Part shown: one piece after another, positions 20,597-32,969 of the stretch
Layout of the letters: each line of letters opens with the position of its first letter
Numbering within the stretch: position 1 is the first letter of the stretch
Assembly (NCBI GenBank): GCA_965644295.1
Contig: CBFFRP010000312.1
Span: 1-64,000, forward strand
Direction: 5' to 3'
DNA length: 64,000 nt
Origin: Paraphysomonas bandaiensis
Taxonomy: Eukaryota > Chrysophyceae
The notes under the pieces: generated by a model
Databases searched by the model: none
Seen by the model: only the letters and a program-made list of their open reading frames with translations
Told to the model about the DNA's origin: nothing
Program-made: the position numbers and the translations under genes

Positions 20597-23500
20597 TCAT
20601 ACCCTGACATTACCAATCCATATTACGCGACCATTGCTCTCAAAGGATGGTCGCGTAACCAAAACATCAGCCAAAACTGAAACTTCACGCTGCATCGGTG
20701 GCTGATTGTCGCAACAACTGCTAGACAGTATAGTGGTAAAAAGGCTAGACGGTAGTAAGAACCCCGATTGGCCGTTAATCCTGGCGCTGATTTCAGTAAG
20801 CCCGGACCGCGATTCAACCGGTATATAAGGGAAGGAGATTTGGGCGGACTGTATTCGCGTTCGAGCACAACTTTCTGTGCACTTATCAAACCTTTTATAA
20901 ATATCACAGCCGTTGCGCAGAGCGGCTATTCTTCGCGAACAACTGTCTAAAGCTGAATTCCAGCCGTCCGAACAAGATATGTTAAATTCCGGTATGAGAT
21001 CAACGACAGTATGTTCGGATCTTGTCATGGATAGGATATCATGCTTTGCATCATACGACTTCACATGAGCAAATCGAATCCGGACATAGTTTCCTTCTTC
21101 GAGCCATGGTACCAATTTAGATTCACCCAATACACAATCAGGCAGGGCATAGTGAAACATTACGGTAGTAAAACAATTATCGATTGCGTACACTTCAATG
21201 CCAGACGGGCCCGAGTTGTAAGGATGGCGCACTAGCCTCCATCCCACTACTACGCAGTCCAATGACTTGTCACCCATTGGAAAAGATGAAGAAGCTGTAA
21301 CCAAGGGGTATGAATCAATACTTGATTGTGATGGATGAACTTGCGATGATTTCGTCGATATAACCTTAGTAATAGAATGTGCACCTGCAGTTTCCAATAA
21401 AACTCTTCCTCCAAAATTTCTTGCTATATACTTGAGGTGAGATACCAACACCTCATTTCCAATGGAGAAGCATGTGAGAAAGTCAGCATCGTCAGTTGTG
21501 TCGCTATTAACACGACATCTGATCCAAACATCAGCACCAGATAACACGCACGTACCCAGCACATCAATAAACTGCATTTTTCGACTCTGAAAACCCCGGT
21601 CAAACAGATATGATATGTAGTAGCGCAATGACTCACCATGCTCACTGAATTAGTCTGTTGCGTCCGCAGCATGTTATGCATCATATCTCTTCGAAGGTTT
21701 TGAACTTGAGCATATGTAGATTTAACGGAGGCAATATCATCCTCTCGCAGATCGACATCACGGCCATTATCCATATCCTGTGGTTTAAGTGATAAACACA
21801 TAAGTCATACACAATGTGCTATCTTACAATTATAATATTGCGAATTCTATCAGTGCAGTTTACTTCATTCAATAGGCTAGACAATGATAAAGATTCGTCC
21901 TCCTGCAAGCTTTCCTCGGCGGCATACTTCATCTTCTCCTCCACTCCGACTAACACTTCCAGCTCCCGTCGATTCAGAAAATATACAGAACCTTTCACAT
22001 CGGAAAAAACCTTCGTTGTCGGTGGCGAAACATAGCGGACCTGTATCCGCACAGCAAATATGGGCCCTCCCTCTGCAATAATTTCAGAGATACAGCAATC
22101 GTTTCATATACATAAGACACCTGAGCATAGAGTAGCCACTGATAACCCTCTAGGAAGGGCAGCCGGTCTCACATATCCGAGCTTTGCATCCACTCGCGCT
22201 CTTCGAATACAATTATAAAAGAGTTTCACAGAAGATTTTCCGTGTCCCTCCTCCTCAAAAGTAGCGCCAAAGACGACGATTTTGCAACCGTCATTGAGTT
22301 TTCCCTGAGTACATATCAATTGACTACATATCACAAGCACGAATTATCAGACCGTATGTATCAGCTTGGAAACAATGAGTTCATCGAGCTTTGCTTTGTT
22401 CCACCACCACCCGTCTGATATGCGCACATAGAATCCGTTGTTCTGTAGTGGCTGAATAGATACACATACAACTATCGGCCACACTAAACTGTGAATATCA
22501 ACACATCGTTGGAGCGGAGACATGGCTCCTCGAGTTTTAAATTTAATTTTTTCTCTTTCTTTAGACTCCGTACGCTTCATGTGGGGGGACGTGTACATAT
22601 TAAATCTGTAAGATACTGCAGCACACACATTATCGAATGACAACAACTTCCCAAGATATTTCGTTGGCCATCTCCTCTCGTAGGAGGCTAGGGTCCAAAT
22701 AACCCAGGTCACTTGATACCCTACCCAGTCAATCATTCGCCGAGAAAGACACACAGGAGATATATAATCAGCGATCGCGTATATAAGAGGAGAGGGTTTG
22801 TCATTACCAGGTTCATTGAGCTGTTGATGAATAGATATCTCGTTACCTTGGAAAAATCGAATGTAACCGGCATTGTAGGAGAATATTTTACACAGAGCTT
22901 CAAATCTTTGTGTCTTAAGCAATATCTCATCACATCTAGAAGAGACCTCGCTTGTCATTAGAGCACGTTCTTTATCCTCTGCCAAGCGAATAACGGCTCT
23001 GAGGTCAAAATCCGTCGTTAAGTGCTGATCATTATCAGAAAAGAGAATTTTATTGACATCACGGGGAATACTACGATCACCATCTGCACTATCTCTGGAA
23101 CTACAACTATCCTGGTCCAACTTTTCATGTAGAGATAACGAACAAGATTCACGGTTATTGTCAACACCACTAAATGATTTCACCGATACCAAACCATTTA
23201 ACATATCATCAGAAACACCAACCACAGGACTAATGTGATCACAAACAGGTAACTTTGAACCACCCATAGCAACAACACTAGGTGACGAAGGTTGTACCAT
23301 TGGAGTACTAGAATTCTCACTACTCAATAAGGCATTCGCACGATGCATAGATTCCTCAGATACAGATACACTAGAACCTCCCGCAGTGGAAAACATGGAG
23401 GTTGAACGACGAGGTTCACGACCCGTAGTAACAACACTAGATGACGAAGGTTGTACCATTGGAGTACTAGATCCATACACCAGTGACTTGCTAATACCAT

Positions 23501-26500
23501 CATCACCTTTCTTCTCACTACTCAATAAGGCATTCGCACGATGCATAGATTCCTCAGATACAGATACACTAGAACCTCCCGCAGTGGAAAACATGGAGAT
23601 TGAACGACGAGGTTCACGACCCGTAGTAACAACACTAGATGACGAAGGTTGTACCATTGGAGTACTAGATCCATACACCAGTGACTTGCTAATACCATCA
23701 TCACCTTTCTTCTCACTACTCAATAAGGCATTCGCACGATGCATAGATTCCTCAGATACAGATACACTAGAACCTCCCGCAGTGGAAAACATGGAGGTTG
23801 AACGACGAGGTTCACGACCCGTAGTAACAACACTAGATGACGAAGGTTGTACCATTGGAGTACTAGATCCATACACCAGTGACTTGCTAATACCATCATC
23901 ACCTTTCTTCTCACTACTCAATAAGGCATTCGCACGATGCATAGATTCCTCAGATACAGATACACTAGAACCTCCCGCAGTGGAAAACATGGAGGTTGAA
24001 CGACGAGGTTCACGACCCGTAGTAACAACACTAGATGACGAAGGTTGTACCATTGGAGTACTAGATCCATACACAAGTGACTTGCTAATACCATCATCAC
24101 CTTTCTTCTCACTACTCAATAAGGCATTCGCACGATGCATAGATTCCTCAGATACAGATACACTAGAACCTCCCGCAGTGGAAAACATGGAGGTTGAACG
24201 ACGAGGTTCACGACCCGTAGTAACAACACTAGATGACGAAGGTTGTACCATTGGAGTACTAGATCCATACACCAGTGACTTGCTAATGCCATCATCACCT
24301 TTCTTCTCACTACTCAATAAGGCATTCGCACGATGCATAGATTCCTCAGATACAGATACACTAGAACCTCCCGCAGTGGAAAACATGGAGGTTGAACGAC
24401 GAGGTTCACGACCCGTAGTAACAACACTAGATGACGAAGGTTGTACCATTGGAGTACTAGATCCATACACCAGTGACTTGCTAATACCATCATCACCTTT
24501 CTTCTCACTACTCAATAAGGCATTCGCACGATGCATAGATTCCTCAGATACAGATACACTAGAACCTCCCGCAGTGGAAAACATGGAGGTTGAACGACGA
24601 GGTTCACGACCCGTAGTAACAACACTAGATGACGAAGGTTGTACCATTGGAGTACTAGATCCATACACAAGTGACTTGCTAATACCATCATCACCTTTCT
24701 TCTCACTACTCAATAAGGCATTCGCACGATGCATAGATTCCTCAGATACAGATACACTAGAACCTCCCGCAGTGGAAAACATGGAGGTTGAACGACGAGG
24801 TTCACGACCCGTAGTAACAACACTAGATGACGAAGGTTGTACCATTGGAGTACTAGATCCATACACAAGTGACTTGCTAATACCATCATCACCTTTCTTC
24901 TCACTACTCAATAAGGCATTCGCACGATGCATAGATTCCTCAGATACAGATACACTAGAACCTCCCGCAGTGGAAAACATGGAGGTTGAACGACGAGGTT
25001 CACGACCCGTAGTAACAACACTAGATGACGAAGGTTGTACCATTTGAGTACTAGATCCATACACAAGTGACTTGCTAATACCATCATCACCTTTCTTCTC
25101 ACTACTCAATAAGGCATTCGCACGATGCATAGATTCCTCAGATACAGATACACTAGAACCTCCCGCAGTGGAAAACATGGAGGTTGAACGACGAGGTTCA
25201 CGACCCGTAGTAACAACACTAGATGACGAAGGTTGTACCATTGGAGTACTAGATCCATACACCAGTGACTTGCTAATACCATCATCACCTTTCTTCTCAC
25301 TACTCAATAAAGCATTCGCACGATGCATAGATTCCTCAGATACAGATACACTAGAACCTCCCGCAGTGGAAAACATGGAGGTTGAACGACGAGGTTCACG
25401 ACCCGTAGTAACAACACTAGATGACGAAGGTTGTACCATTGGAGTACTAGATCCATACACCAGTGACTTGCTAACACCATCATCACCTTTCTTCTCACTA
25501 CTCAATAAGGCATTCGCACGATGCATAGATTCCTCAGATACAGATACACTAGAACCTCCCGCAGTGGAAAACATGGAGGTTGAACGACGAGGTTCACGAC
25601 CCGTAGTAACAACACTAGATGACGAAGGTTGTACCATTGGAGTACTAGATCCATACACAAGTGACTTGCTAATACCATCATCACCTTTCTTCTCACTACT
25701 CAATAAGGCATTCGCACGATGCATAGATTCCTCAGATACAGATACACTAGAACCTCCCGCAGTGGAAAACATGGAGGTTGAACGACGAGGTTCACGACCC
25801 GTAGTAACAACACTAGATGACGAAGGTTGTACCATTGGAGTACTAGATCCATACACAAGTGACTTGCTAATACCATCATCACCTTTCTTCTCACTACTCA
25901 ATAAGGCATTCGCACGATGCATAGATTCCTCAGATACAGATACACTAGAACCTCCCGCAGTGGAAAACATGGAGGTTGAACGACGAGGTTCACGACCCGT
26001 AGTAACAACACTAGATGACGAAGGTTGTACCATTGGAGTACTAGATCCATACACCAGTGACTTGCTAATGCCATCATCACCTTTCTTCTCACTACTCAAT
26101 AAGGCATTCGCACGATGCATAGATTCCTCAGATACAGATACACTAGAACCTCCCGCAGTGGAAAACATGGAGGTTGAACGACGAGGTTCACGACCCGTAG
26201 TAACAACACTAGATGACGAAGGTTGTACCATTGGAGTACTAGATCCATACACCAGTGACTTGCTAATACCATCATCACCTTTCTTCTCACTACTCAATAA
26301 GGCATTCGCACGATGCATAGATTCCTCAGATACAGATACACTAGAACCTCCCGCAGTGGAAAACATGGAGGTTGAACGACGAGGTTCACGACCCGTAGTA
26401 ACAACACTAGATGACGAAGGTTGTACCATTGGAGTACTAGATCCATACACCAGTGACTTGCTAATACCATCATCACCTTTCTTCTCACTACTCAATAAGG

Positions 26501-27464
26501 CATTCGCACGATGCATAGATTCCTCAGATACAGATACACTAGAACCTCCCGCAGTGGAAAACATGGAGGTTGAACGACGAGGTTCACGACCCGTAGTAAC
26601 AACACTAGATGACGAAGGTTGTACCATTGGAGTACTAGATCCATACACCAGTGACTTGCTAATACCATCATCACCTTTCTTCTCACTACTCAATAAGGCA
26701 TTCGCACGATGCATAGATTCCTCAGATACTGATACACTAGAACCTCCCGCAGTGGAAAACATGGAGGTTGAACGACGAGGTTCACGACCCGTAGTAACAA
26801 CACTAGATGACGAAGGTTGTACCATTGGAGTACTAGATCCATACACCAGTGACTTGCTAATACCATCATCACCTTTCTTCTCACTACTCAATAAGGCATT
26901 CGCACGATGCATAGATTCCTCAGATACAGATACACTAGAACCTCCCGCAGTGGAAAACATGGAGGTTGAACGACGAGGTTCACGACCCGTAGTAACAACA
27001 CTAGATGACGAAGGTTGTACCATTGGAGTACTAGATCCATACACAAGTGACTTGCTAATACCATCATCACCTTTCTTCTCACTACTCAATAAGGCATTCG
27101 CACGATGCATAGATTCCTCAGATACAGATACACTAGAACCTCCCGCAGTGGAAAACATGGAGGTTGAACGACGAGGTTCACGACCCGTAGTAACAACACT
27201 AGATGACGAAGGTTGTACCATTGGAGTACTAGATCCATACACAAGTGACTTGCTAATACCATCATCACCTTTCTTCTCACTACTCAATAAGGCATTCGCA
27301 CGATGCACATATACATTTCTTGCATGTTTGTATTGCAGTGTTTGTGATGGTTCTGTGTACTGAAAGTCGTCGTTCTGGCTCTCACCTGCGTTCGGATAGT
27401 CTGTTCTCTTTCTCTTTTGATTGATAACTCCTGTTTGAGGTGATAATATATGCTCGTCACACAT
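20597..27464 (-). CDS. BRCA2: BRCA2 homologue with 20 tandem BRC repeats
   Basis: Five exons on the minus strand: 27464-22353, 22304-22121, 22072-21828, 21777-21637 and 21586-20597; introns are 48-50 bp and all joins keep frame, giving 2223 residues. Residues 1-53 are unique. Residues about 104-1384 contain 20 copies of a 66-residue unit, each with a BRC motif (FSTAGGSSVSVSEES, then MHRANALLSSE): the FxxA RAD51-pocket element and the second Leu-rich element are both intact. A half unit precedes the array. About 1500-1625 is the helical domain (VTWVIWTLASYERRWP from 1585). OB1 follows (ISDGWWWNKAKLDELIV at 1682, then GKLNDGCKIVVFGATF across intron 1 and AKLGYVRPAALPR). OB2 starts with LCSEGGPIFAVRIQVRY and is interrupted by a short helical tower-like insert. 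OB3 is near 2000-2100 (SLDCVVVGWRLVRH). Expected role: loading RAD51 on ssDNA in homologous recombination, with DSS1 bound to the helical/OB1 face. Confidence 0.92.
23330..27300 (-). repeat. 198-bp tandem array encoding 20 BRC repeats
   Basis: Twenty units of exactly 198 bp, almost identical at the nucleotide level, all in frame within BRCA2 exon 1. The conserved Phe codon recurs every 198 bp from 27155 down to 23393. Sparse variants: a C/A silent change at the Leu codon of the spacer, a Pro-to-Gln change near 25045, a Thr-to-Ile change near 23600, an Ile-to-Val change near 25474 and a silent Gly variant present in two units nine apart (24287 and 26069). Such homogeneity indicates recent expansion or ongoing unequal exchange/gene conversion. 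Confidence 0.95.
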
Positions 27465-28520
27465 CTTTATATATATAGGATTTAACAGGAAAAATAAACT
27501 CGTATCGCTGCCACGTTATTAGCATTGGTGTTTCTCACTTAAGAGAGGGTACAATGACACCATTATAACGTAGAACAGTGGTACACATGAGTTTATATTG
27601 AATGTCTGCTCCATCTATTGATCTTAACCCATACATACATCTTGACACATACATATACATACATACATGTACACTGTATATAATTGAAATTTGATTTTTA
27701 TTACATGAATTTCCATACATTAAAAATACCTGAAAAAACAAGTCAGAAATCAGAAGTGAGAAACAAAAATGGAAAGTTGGAAAGTTGATTCTGATGAGTG
27801 GTTTGAACGTTATTGTTGGGACAAACAGGACGAACTATATCAGATGGATGTATCCATATGGATGTTAGTGTATCATAGATATGAGCGTATGGTATCTATG
27901 GATATGAGATATCAATGCCTTGAGATGGAGTCATAACGAACAGCAACCACAATGTCGCTGTCAAGTGAATATACTAATCAGTACCTGATGATTAGTCTCA
28001 TATTCATATCCTCATACCTCAGCAAGTTTCCCTTTGTATCCATAGTGCGAGGTGAACGATGACTACTCAGGAATGCTGTGGCTCTGTACTATACTTCACT
28101 GTAACACTAAAACCTCGTGATTAGTATGTTTGGTTTTATATCAATGTTCAGTTATATTTACAGCTATTCACAATTTCGTCTTGTTCCCAATTCATACAGA
28201 TATACAGTATACAGGGATTAGTCAGAAGCACCACTAGAATAATGCTGCAGAAATAGCTTTGTAGTGGATTAGAACTGCTTAAAAGCCACCATTATTCAAT
28301 ATACTCGTAGCAAAGCAAAAAAGTGAAGCAATATTAATAGCATTGTAAATTAATTAGATATTATATATATCGCAGTAATCAACATAATGCTTCTGAAATG
28401 TTTAATAAGAGAACACACGATCAAATTAAATCGCCCCACTAACAATAAAGCGTGGGGAATGGCATCACTAGATAGTGCCCCATCATCACCATTCAAACGC
28501 TGGACAGGGAGAATATAAAT
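27465..28520. other. Intergenic region upstream of BRCA2
   Basis: AT-rich. A TATATATA stretch lies about 5-15 bp before the BRCA2 start codon. Apart from a possible 55-codon frame at 27769-27936 I see no gene. A direct-repeat-like ATGGATGTATCCATATGGAT block is at 27845-27865. Confidence 0.5.
27769..27936 (+). CDS. Possible small protein (55 residues), unrecognised
   Basis: The ATG sits in a good eukaryotic context (acaaaaATGG). The frame encodes 55 residues rich in Trp, Tyr, Met, Glu and Asp (starts MESWKVDSDEWFERY), with no signal peptide or membrane helix. The acidic-aromatic composition would fit an activation-domain-like peptide, but this length is not far above chance in such DNA. It could also be an exon of an unrecognised gene. 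Low confidence. Confidence 0.2.
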   Translation: MESWKVDSDEWFERYCWDKQDELYQMDVSIWMLVYHRYERMVSMDMRYQCLEMES

Positions 28521-30008
28521 CTAACTATCATTACTATGATCCGGGGTCAATGTAAACCGTGGTGTGTGATTTCCTTTAAAGTTGCCTTTTATTTTGGGAA
28601 GCTTGAAAACTTCGTCCAGCTGCAGGGACGTAGTTGATTTCAAGTATTCGATTGCTTGATGGTATACCTGATGCACGAAATTATTACATTTCCCTAAGAG
28701 CACATCAATATACTTACTTCATGACTGAGACTTTCATTGGTTAAATACTCTGGACTCACGCATATATCGTACCCTACACAAGTATCCCCACTTTTATCAA
28801 GAATCTCATGTGGTGAATTGTTTCCGGTCACCATTTTACCAACAGGAATAGACTCGTGTGTACACATGTTGATAAATACTTTACCACCATCAGAATTCTT
28901 CGTCTTTATAACATTAAACGGGACACCGTCAATGCACTTAATAGCATCACTGGTAGTGTCAGGTCCTAGCCCTTCGCTTGCAGTATCTATTCTCACTGTA
29001 GGTTTATTTTCAGCTGATTCCCCAACTTCAACCTTCGTCTCTAATACAATATTTTCAGCTGATACCCCAACTTCGGCCTTCGTCTCCAATATAACCCCAG
29101 CAGATTCAGTCTCTGTCCCTATCCGATGATCGGACGCTGTCTCTGTTTCAGTGTCTATTTCAGACGAAGTATCTACACTATTAGATGCAATCCCTAACAT
29201 GGCCTCCACGTTAGCCTCTGCATGTTTTCGAGATGACGCATCTTCTTCACCATCTTTTTGTAAGGACTCTAACTTCTCTGCATTTTGTGTTGATGTTGCC
29301 GCTTCTCTTCTAGAGTCGACTTCTAACTCTAACCTAGCAATCTCTTCAGCTTCCGCTCGTACGAGATTCTCGGTGATAATGACAGCGTCTATGTTGGATT
29401 CTTGTACAGATAAGTTCTTTCCGGGCTTCTCTTTGGAAGCCCCAGTAGACCTAAGTTCCTGTTTTTCGCAAGTTGAGGGTGCATTTTTCAGTACAACTCG
29501 TTCTGGCAACTTTACTTTTATAGATAATTCATCCTGTGCAGTAGAAAATATAAGTGCGACATATCGCATAGAAGACATTTCTTACCTGTCCGAAATAACA
29601 ATGGTTACATGCACGCACGTACCCATATTCTCTAAACTCTTTTATTTTTACAGTACCTCGTGAACAGCTATCGCATACTACATCCCCGCACACATGACAG
29701 TGATACTTCCACGTAAAGAAGGAAAACTGTGCAGCACATATCATACAGTTGTCAATATCACTTGCGGCCACCCAGCCAATGAATCGGTAATCTGGGGCGT
29801 GACGAAAACGAACGAACACTCTTCGTAAGTTAATTTTATGTCCATTTACGATGGCATCACTCTTCTTCACTACAACTGCTGGGTTTTCACGAGGATCAAC
29901 TCCAGAGAAGGGATCACTGCTTCTCTCCAATAGCACACAATCATCTAAGCATGGAAGGTTTTCATTTCCTTCAGTGTTATTTCGCAGAGTTTCAATCACT
30001 TCTTCCAT
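28521..30008 (-). CDS. FYVE zinc finger - PIH1-like domain fusion protein
   Basis: Three exons, 30008-29586, 29533-28718 and 28667-28521, with 52- and 50-bp introns, giving 461 residues. I start at the only in-frame ATG near the 5' end. Residues 88-137 form a FYVE finger with four CxxC pairs (88/91, 104/107, 112/115, 134/137). The basic patch normally R-R/K-H-H-C-R reads WKYHCH and the RVC motif reads VRAC, so membrane (PI3P) binding may be weakened or altered. Residues 142-340 are Glu/Ala/Thr-rich and probably disordered. Residues 341-455, rebuilt across the second splice, resemble a PIH1 domain: GGKVFINMCTHESIP, a DKSG turn, YDICVSPEYL and the C-terminal helix with LDEVFKLPKIKGNFKG. PIH1 domains act with HSP90/R2TP in assembling dynein arms, snoRNPs and kinases. 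The fusion suggests a link between endosomal membranes and chaperone assembly; that is inference. Divergent with SEC13. Confidence 0.8.
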
Positions 30009-30378
30009 TATCAATATTCGCTGCTTGTGTCATATCAGGATATAGAAAGAGGCAGATAGATGCATCATTCGACCGCTTCAATCATAGGCGCCAGTCACTG
30101 CCATTGCTCCCACCACTGTATACTTGGCATGTATTTACCGTATTGTATATTGTGTTGTACGTACATTCCGACTGAAAAAAACATATAGAAGGAATACTCT
30201 ACACCAGAGTAGAGGTATACATGCATACAGTGTAGTTATGTGCTGCTGCAGAGGTAGGTGCTTATATACACAACTTCCCCCTGTCTGTACACTGCTTTCT
30301 ATATATGGGTAAGCTAATAGTCCCTCAGATAGGCATATAGTTTCCATTTCATTAGTCCACCACAATATCCCATTAGCT
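30009..30378. promoter_or_regulatory. Bidirectional intergenic promoter region (FYVE-PIH1 / SEC13)
   Basis: A 370-bp gap between two divergent start codons must hold both promoters and leaders. No recognised core element can be assigned with confidence; several pyrimidine-rich CATT-like sites (for example near 30345-30352) could be initiators. Confidence 0.45.
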
Positions 30379-31427
30379 ATGGATTCTCCTCTGGTATCAA
30401 TAGACACGCAACACGAGGACATGATTCATGACTCTCAATTTGATTATTATTCCAAGCGTGTGGCCACATGCTCATCAGATAGAACCATTAAAATATTTGA
30501 TGTCAGTGGTGATATGTATCATAACTCGGCAACGCTCAGGGGTCATGACGGTCCCGTTTGGCAAGTTGCGTGGGCCCATCCCAAGTTTGGTGTTATTTTG
30601 GCATCGTGTTCATATGATGGCACTGTCATTATTCACCGCGAAACAACATCTAATAATTGGAGCAAAGTCTATCACCATAAAATCCACAAATCTTCTGTCA
30701 ACTCAATATCTTGGGCACCACATGAATATGGTCTTATTCTTGCTTGTGCCTCCTCTGATGGACGCGTATCAATTTTAGAACATAGAGACGACAATTGGTG
30801 GGTTCGTATGACAGTATTTTTTTTGTAATAAATGTATTTTAGGACTTATTCTCTCATACAAAACGACAGCCTTGGGTGCAACTCGGTGTCATGGGCTCCT
30901 TTTAGTGCTTTGGGTTCTCTACTGGAAAATGGACGATCTATAAAGAGACTTGTCACTGCTTCTTGCGACAATGCCGTACGCATCTGGCGCCAGCAAGAGG
31001 GTCAGGGTGGCAGCTGGGTGGAAGAGAAATACAAATCTCAGCCACATACTGGTAAGGGTTACATGCTTCAACTGTAATAATGCATGAGTGGGTTTCAATA
31101 TATGATTTTATAAATTTCGCAGATTGGGTACGTGATGTTGCCTGGGCTCCGAATACTGGGATGCCTATCAATATCATTGCCAGCTGCTCTGAGGACCGTA
31201 CAGTAGTGATATGGAAGCAAACAGAGAAGGACAGTGACAAAGATTGCTCGTGGGTGCCGTATCGTATGAAGGAATTCGATTCACCAGTGTGGAGGGTCAG
31301 TTGGTCCGTAACTGGGAACGTCCTTGCGGTCTCTACCGGGGACCATAATGTCACTCTCTGGAAGCAGTCAGTAGATGAGAAATGGGTACAAGTTGTTACA
31401 ATTGACGACGACGTTGATGCTATGTAA
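30379..31427 (+). CDS. SEC13: SEC13, COPII coat and nuclear pore WD40 protein
   Basis: Three exons, 30379-30797, 30843-31051 and 31123-31427, giving 310 residues, the normal length of SEC13. The first donor is GTGGGT; an alternative, stronger-looking donor at 30806 would break frame. Six WD40 blades are visible: [12 protein letters not shown]; then the family hallmark [16 protein letters not shown] (about 57-72); [37 protein letters not shown]; and after the second splice [39 protein letters not shown] and VTLWKQ. The open six-blade propeller is completed by SEC31 or NUP145C in the two coats. It functions in ER export and in the Y-complex of nuclear pores. Nothing unusual. Confidence 0.95.
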
Positions 31428-32969
31428 TACATTAGAAAACGGAACAGATTGTAGATGAATGAGTATGTTTCTGACCTGTGGAGTTTAGTTGCCATTAATG
31501 CGTGCCACACATTTTAATTAATCTCATAGGCTCAATACTTATTGACCAGGATATAATGGTATAGAAAAATTCAAGCTACAATGAATTGCAGCTTATACTA
31601 ATAGTGTTAGAAGAATGTAAAAGTAAATACTAGAGAGTGCCAGGCGACTTGATATTGTGTTTTTCTTGTGAGCTATTGGAGTGATGAAAAAAAACTGGGA
31701 AGGTGAAGACAACCAATTTTCTCCCCTAACCCCTGCATAATTTATACTTTATACTGTATTTTTATATATTATTTATGTCCTTATATACTGCATGGTAATA
31801 ATTAATTGCTTTATATAGTAAAGATTAGAGAAGCCCCCCTTCAGGTTTGAGGTTTGAGAGGTATGAAGGATGTAGGTACATCGACAATGCATAATGCAAT
31901 ACAGTGTGATGCACACAATACTTTCTATCCGTTAATCTGATCCGTCACTACTCATACGCCTATTAGTGCTTCTTATATCTACTATTCAGTGAGAATATTG
32001 TATTTTGGCACGTTGATATCACGATGATACTAATTCATACTTCATATATTCGCACTGAAAACATATGCGTGTATGTTGCCGGCTTTTCGTCTTCTGCAAC
32101 ATGCATGAGGTACATAATAATTAGTTTATAATAGACTAAATGTAGCTGATATCTGATTATGAATAGCTAGGGCCGATAATGATACTGCCAAATTTTCTAA
32201 ATGATGCAATATTAGACCCGATAATGATGCTACTAAGCGTGATGACAATACTTCTTGTTGGGACGATGACTTCTAATATATTATGCTTTTGTATCTTATG
32301 ATAAATTATGATACTAGACAATAAATTTAATGGTATTAAGGGTAGACCCTATGTCAGTATATTATTTATTGATGGAAGCTACAGATACTATATGCTTGCA
32401 ATATATTGCTTTTAGCATTGATAGCGTACTGACAATACAAATTTCACTATTATATCATTTCGAATATTCAAAAAGGAGTGAATCTATACTAAGCTCAAAC
32501 ATATCAGTGAAATTTAGTGGATTATACGTACCATATCAGAAGAGAGCAAGTACTAGTTGCCGCCTTATGAACGTGTTAGATTAATTCCACGCTCATTTTT
32601 AACACAGAAGTGATGTGTGAGTGTACTATAAGTACTACGCCTATCCACATCATTAGCATATGAATTAAACGATTATAAGCGCTCCTTGGCTTACGGTACT
32701 ATAGATAGACCCCAACAGATGTTGGGTCCTCCATCTTCGATATTGTGATGATTGGCTCGTTGGACTGAAAACTCAACGGCAATAATACCGTAGAATACGC
32801 ATCATATTTTGTTGTTTTTTTGCCGCTTTTATGCCTATAGTATTCAACTGTCCACTGACAGTTTTTTATTGCTGTGCTGTGGATCCACATGACATGCAAG
32901 GAAACGTACAGTCAGCAGCAACGCTGTCTTAAACACAACAATCTGCCTGACATTGGAGCATAATTGCAA
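31428..32969. other. Long AT-rich intergenic region
   Basis: No supportable gene. An 84-codon frame at 32330-32584 has no features. 32170-32280 contains a short-spaced repeat of gcccgataatgat / acccgataatgat with an acidic-coding flavour broken by stops, perhaps a relic. The end next to 32970 is the presumed MYB promoter. Confidence 0.45.

Noticed and set aside
23386-27363. Two very long plus-strand open frames (553 and 763 codons) across the BRC array
   Set aside because: They are antisense to the BRCA2 repeats. Because the unit is 198 bp (a multiple of three), one open unit makes every unit open. The break near 25047 is caused by a single repeat variant.
30806-30842. A 37-bp intron in SEC13 using the GTATG donor at 30806
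   Set aside because: It would shift the frame; the GTGGGT donor at 30798 keeps the frame and the WD40 sequence.
32330-32584. 84-codon frame
   Set aside because: Composition only; no neighbouring exons or recognised motif.
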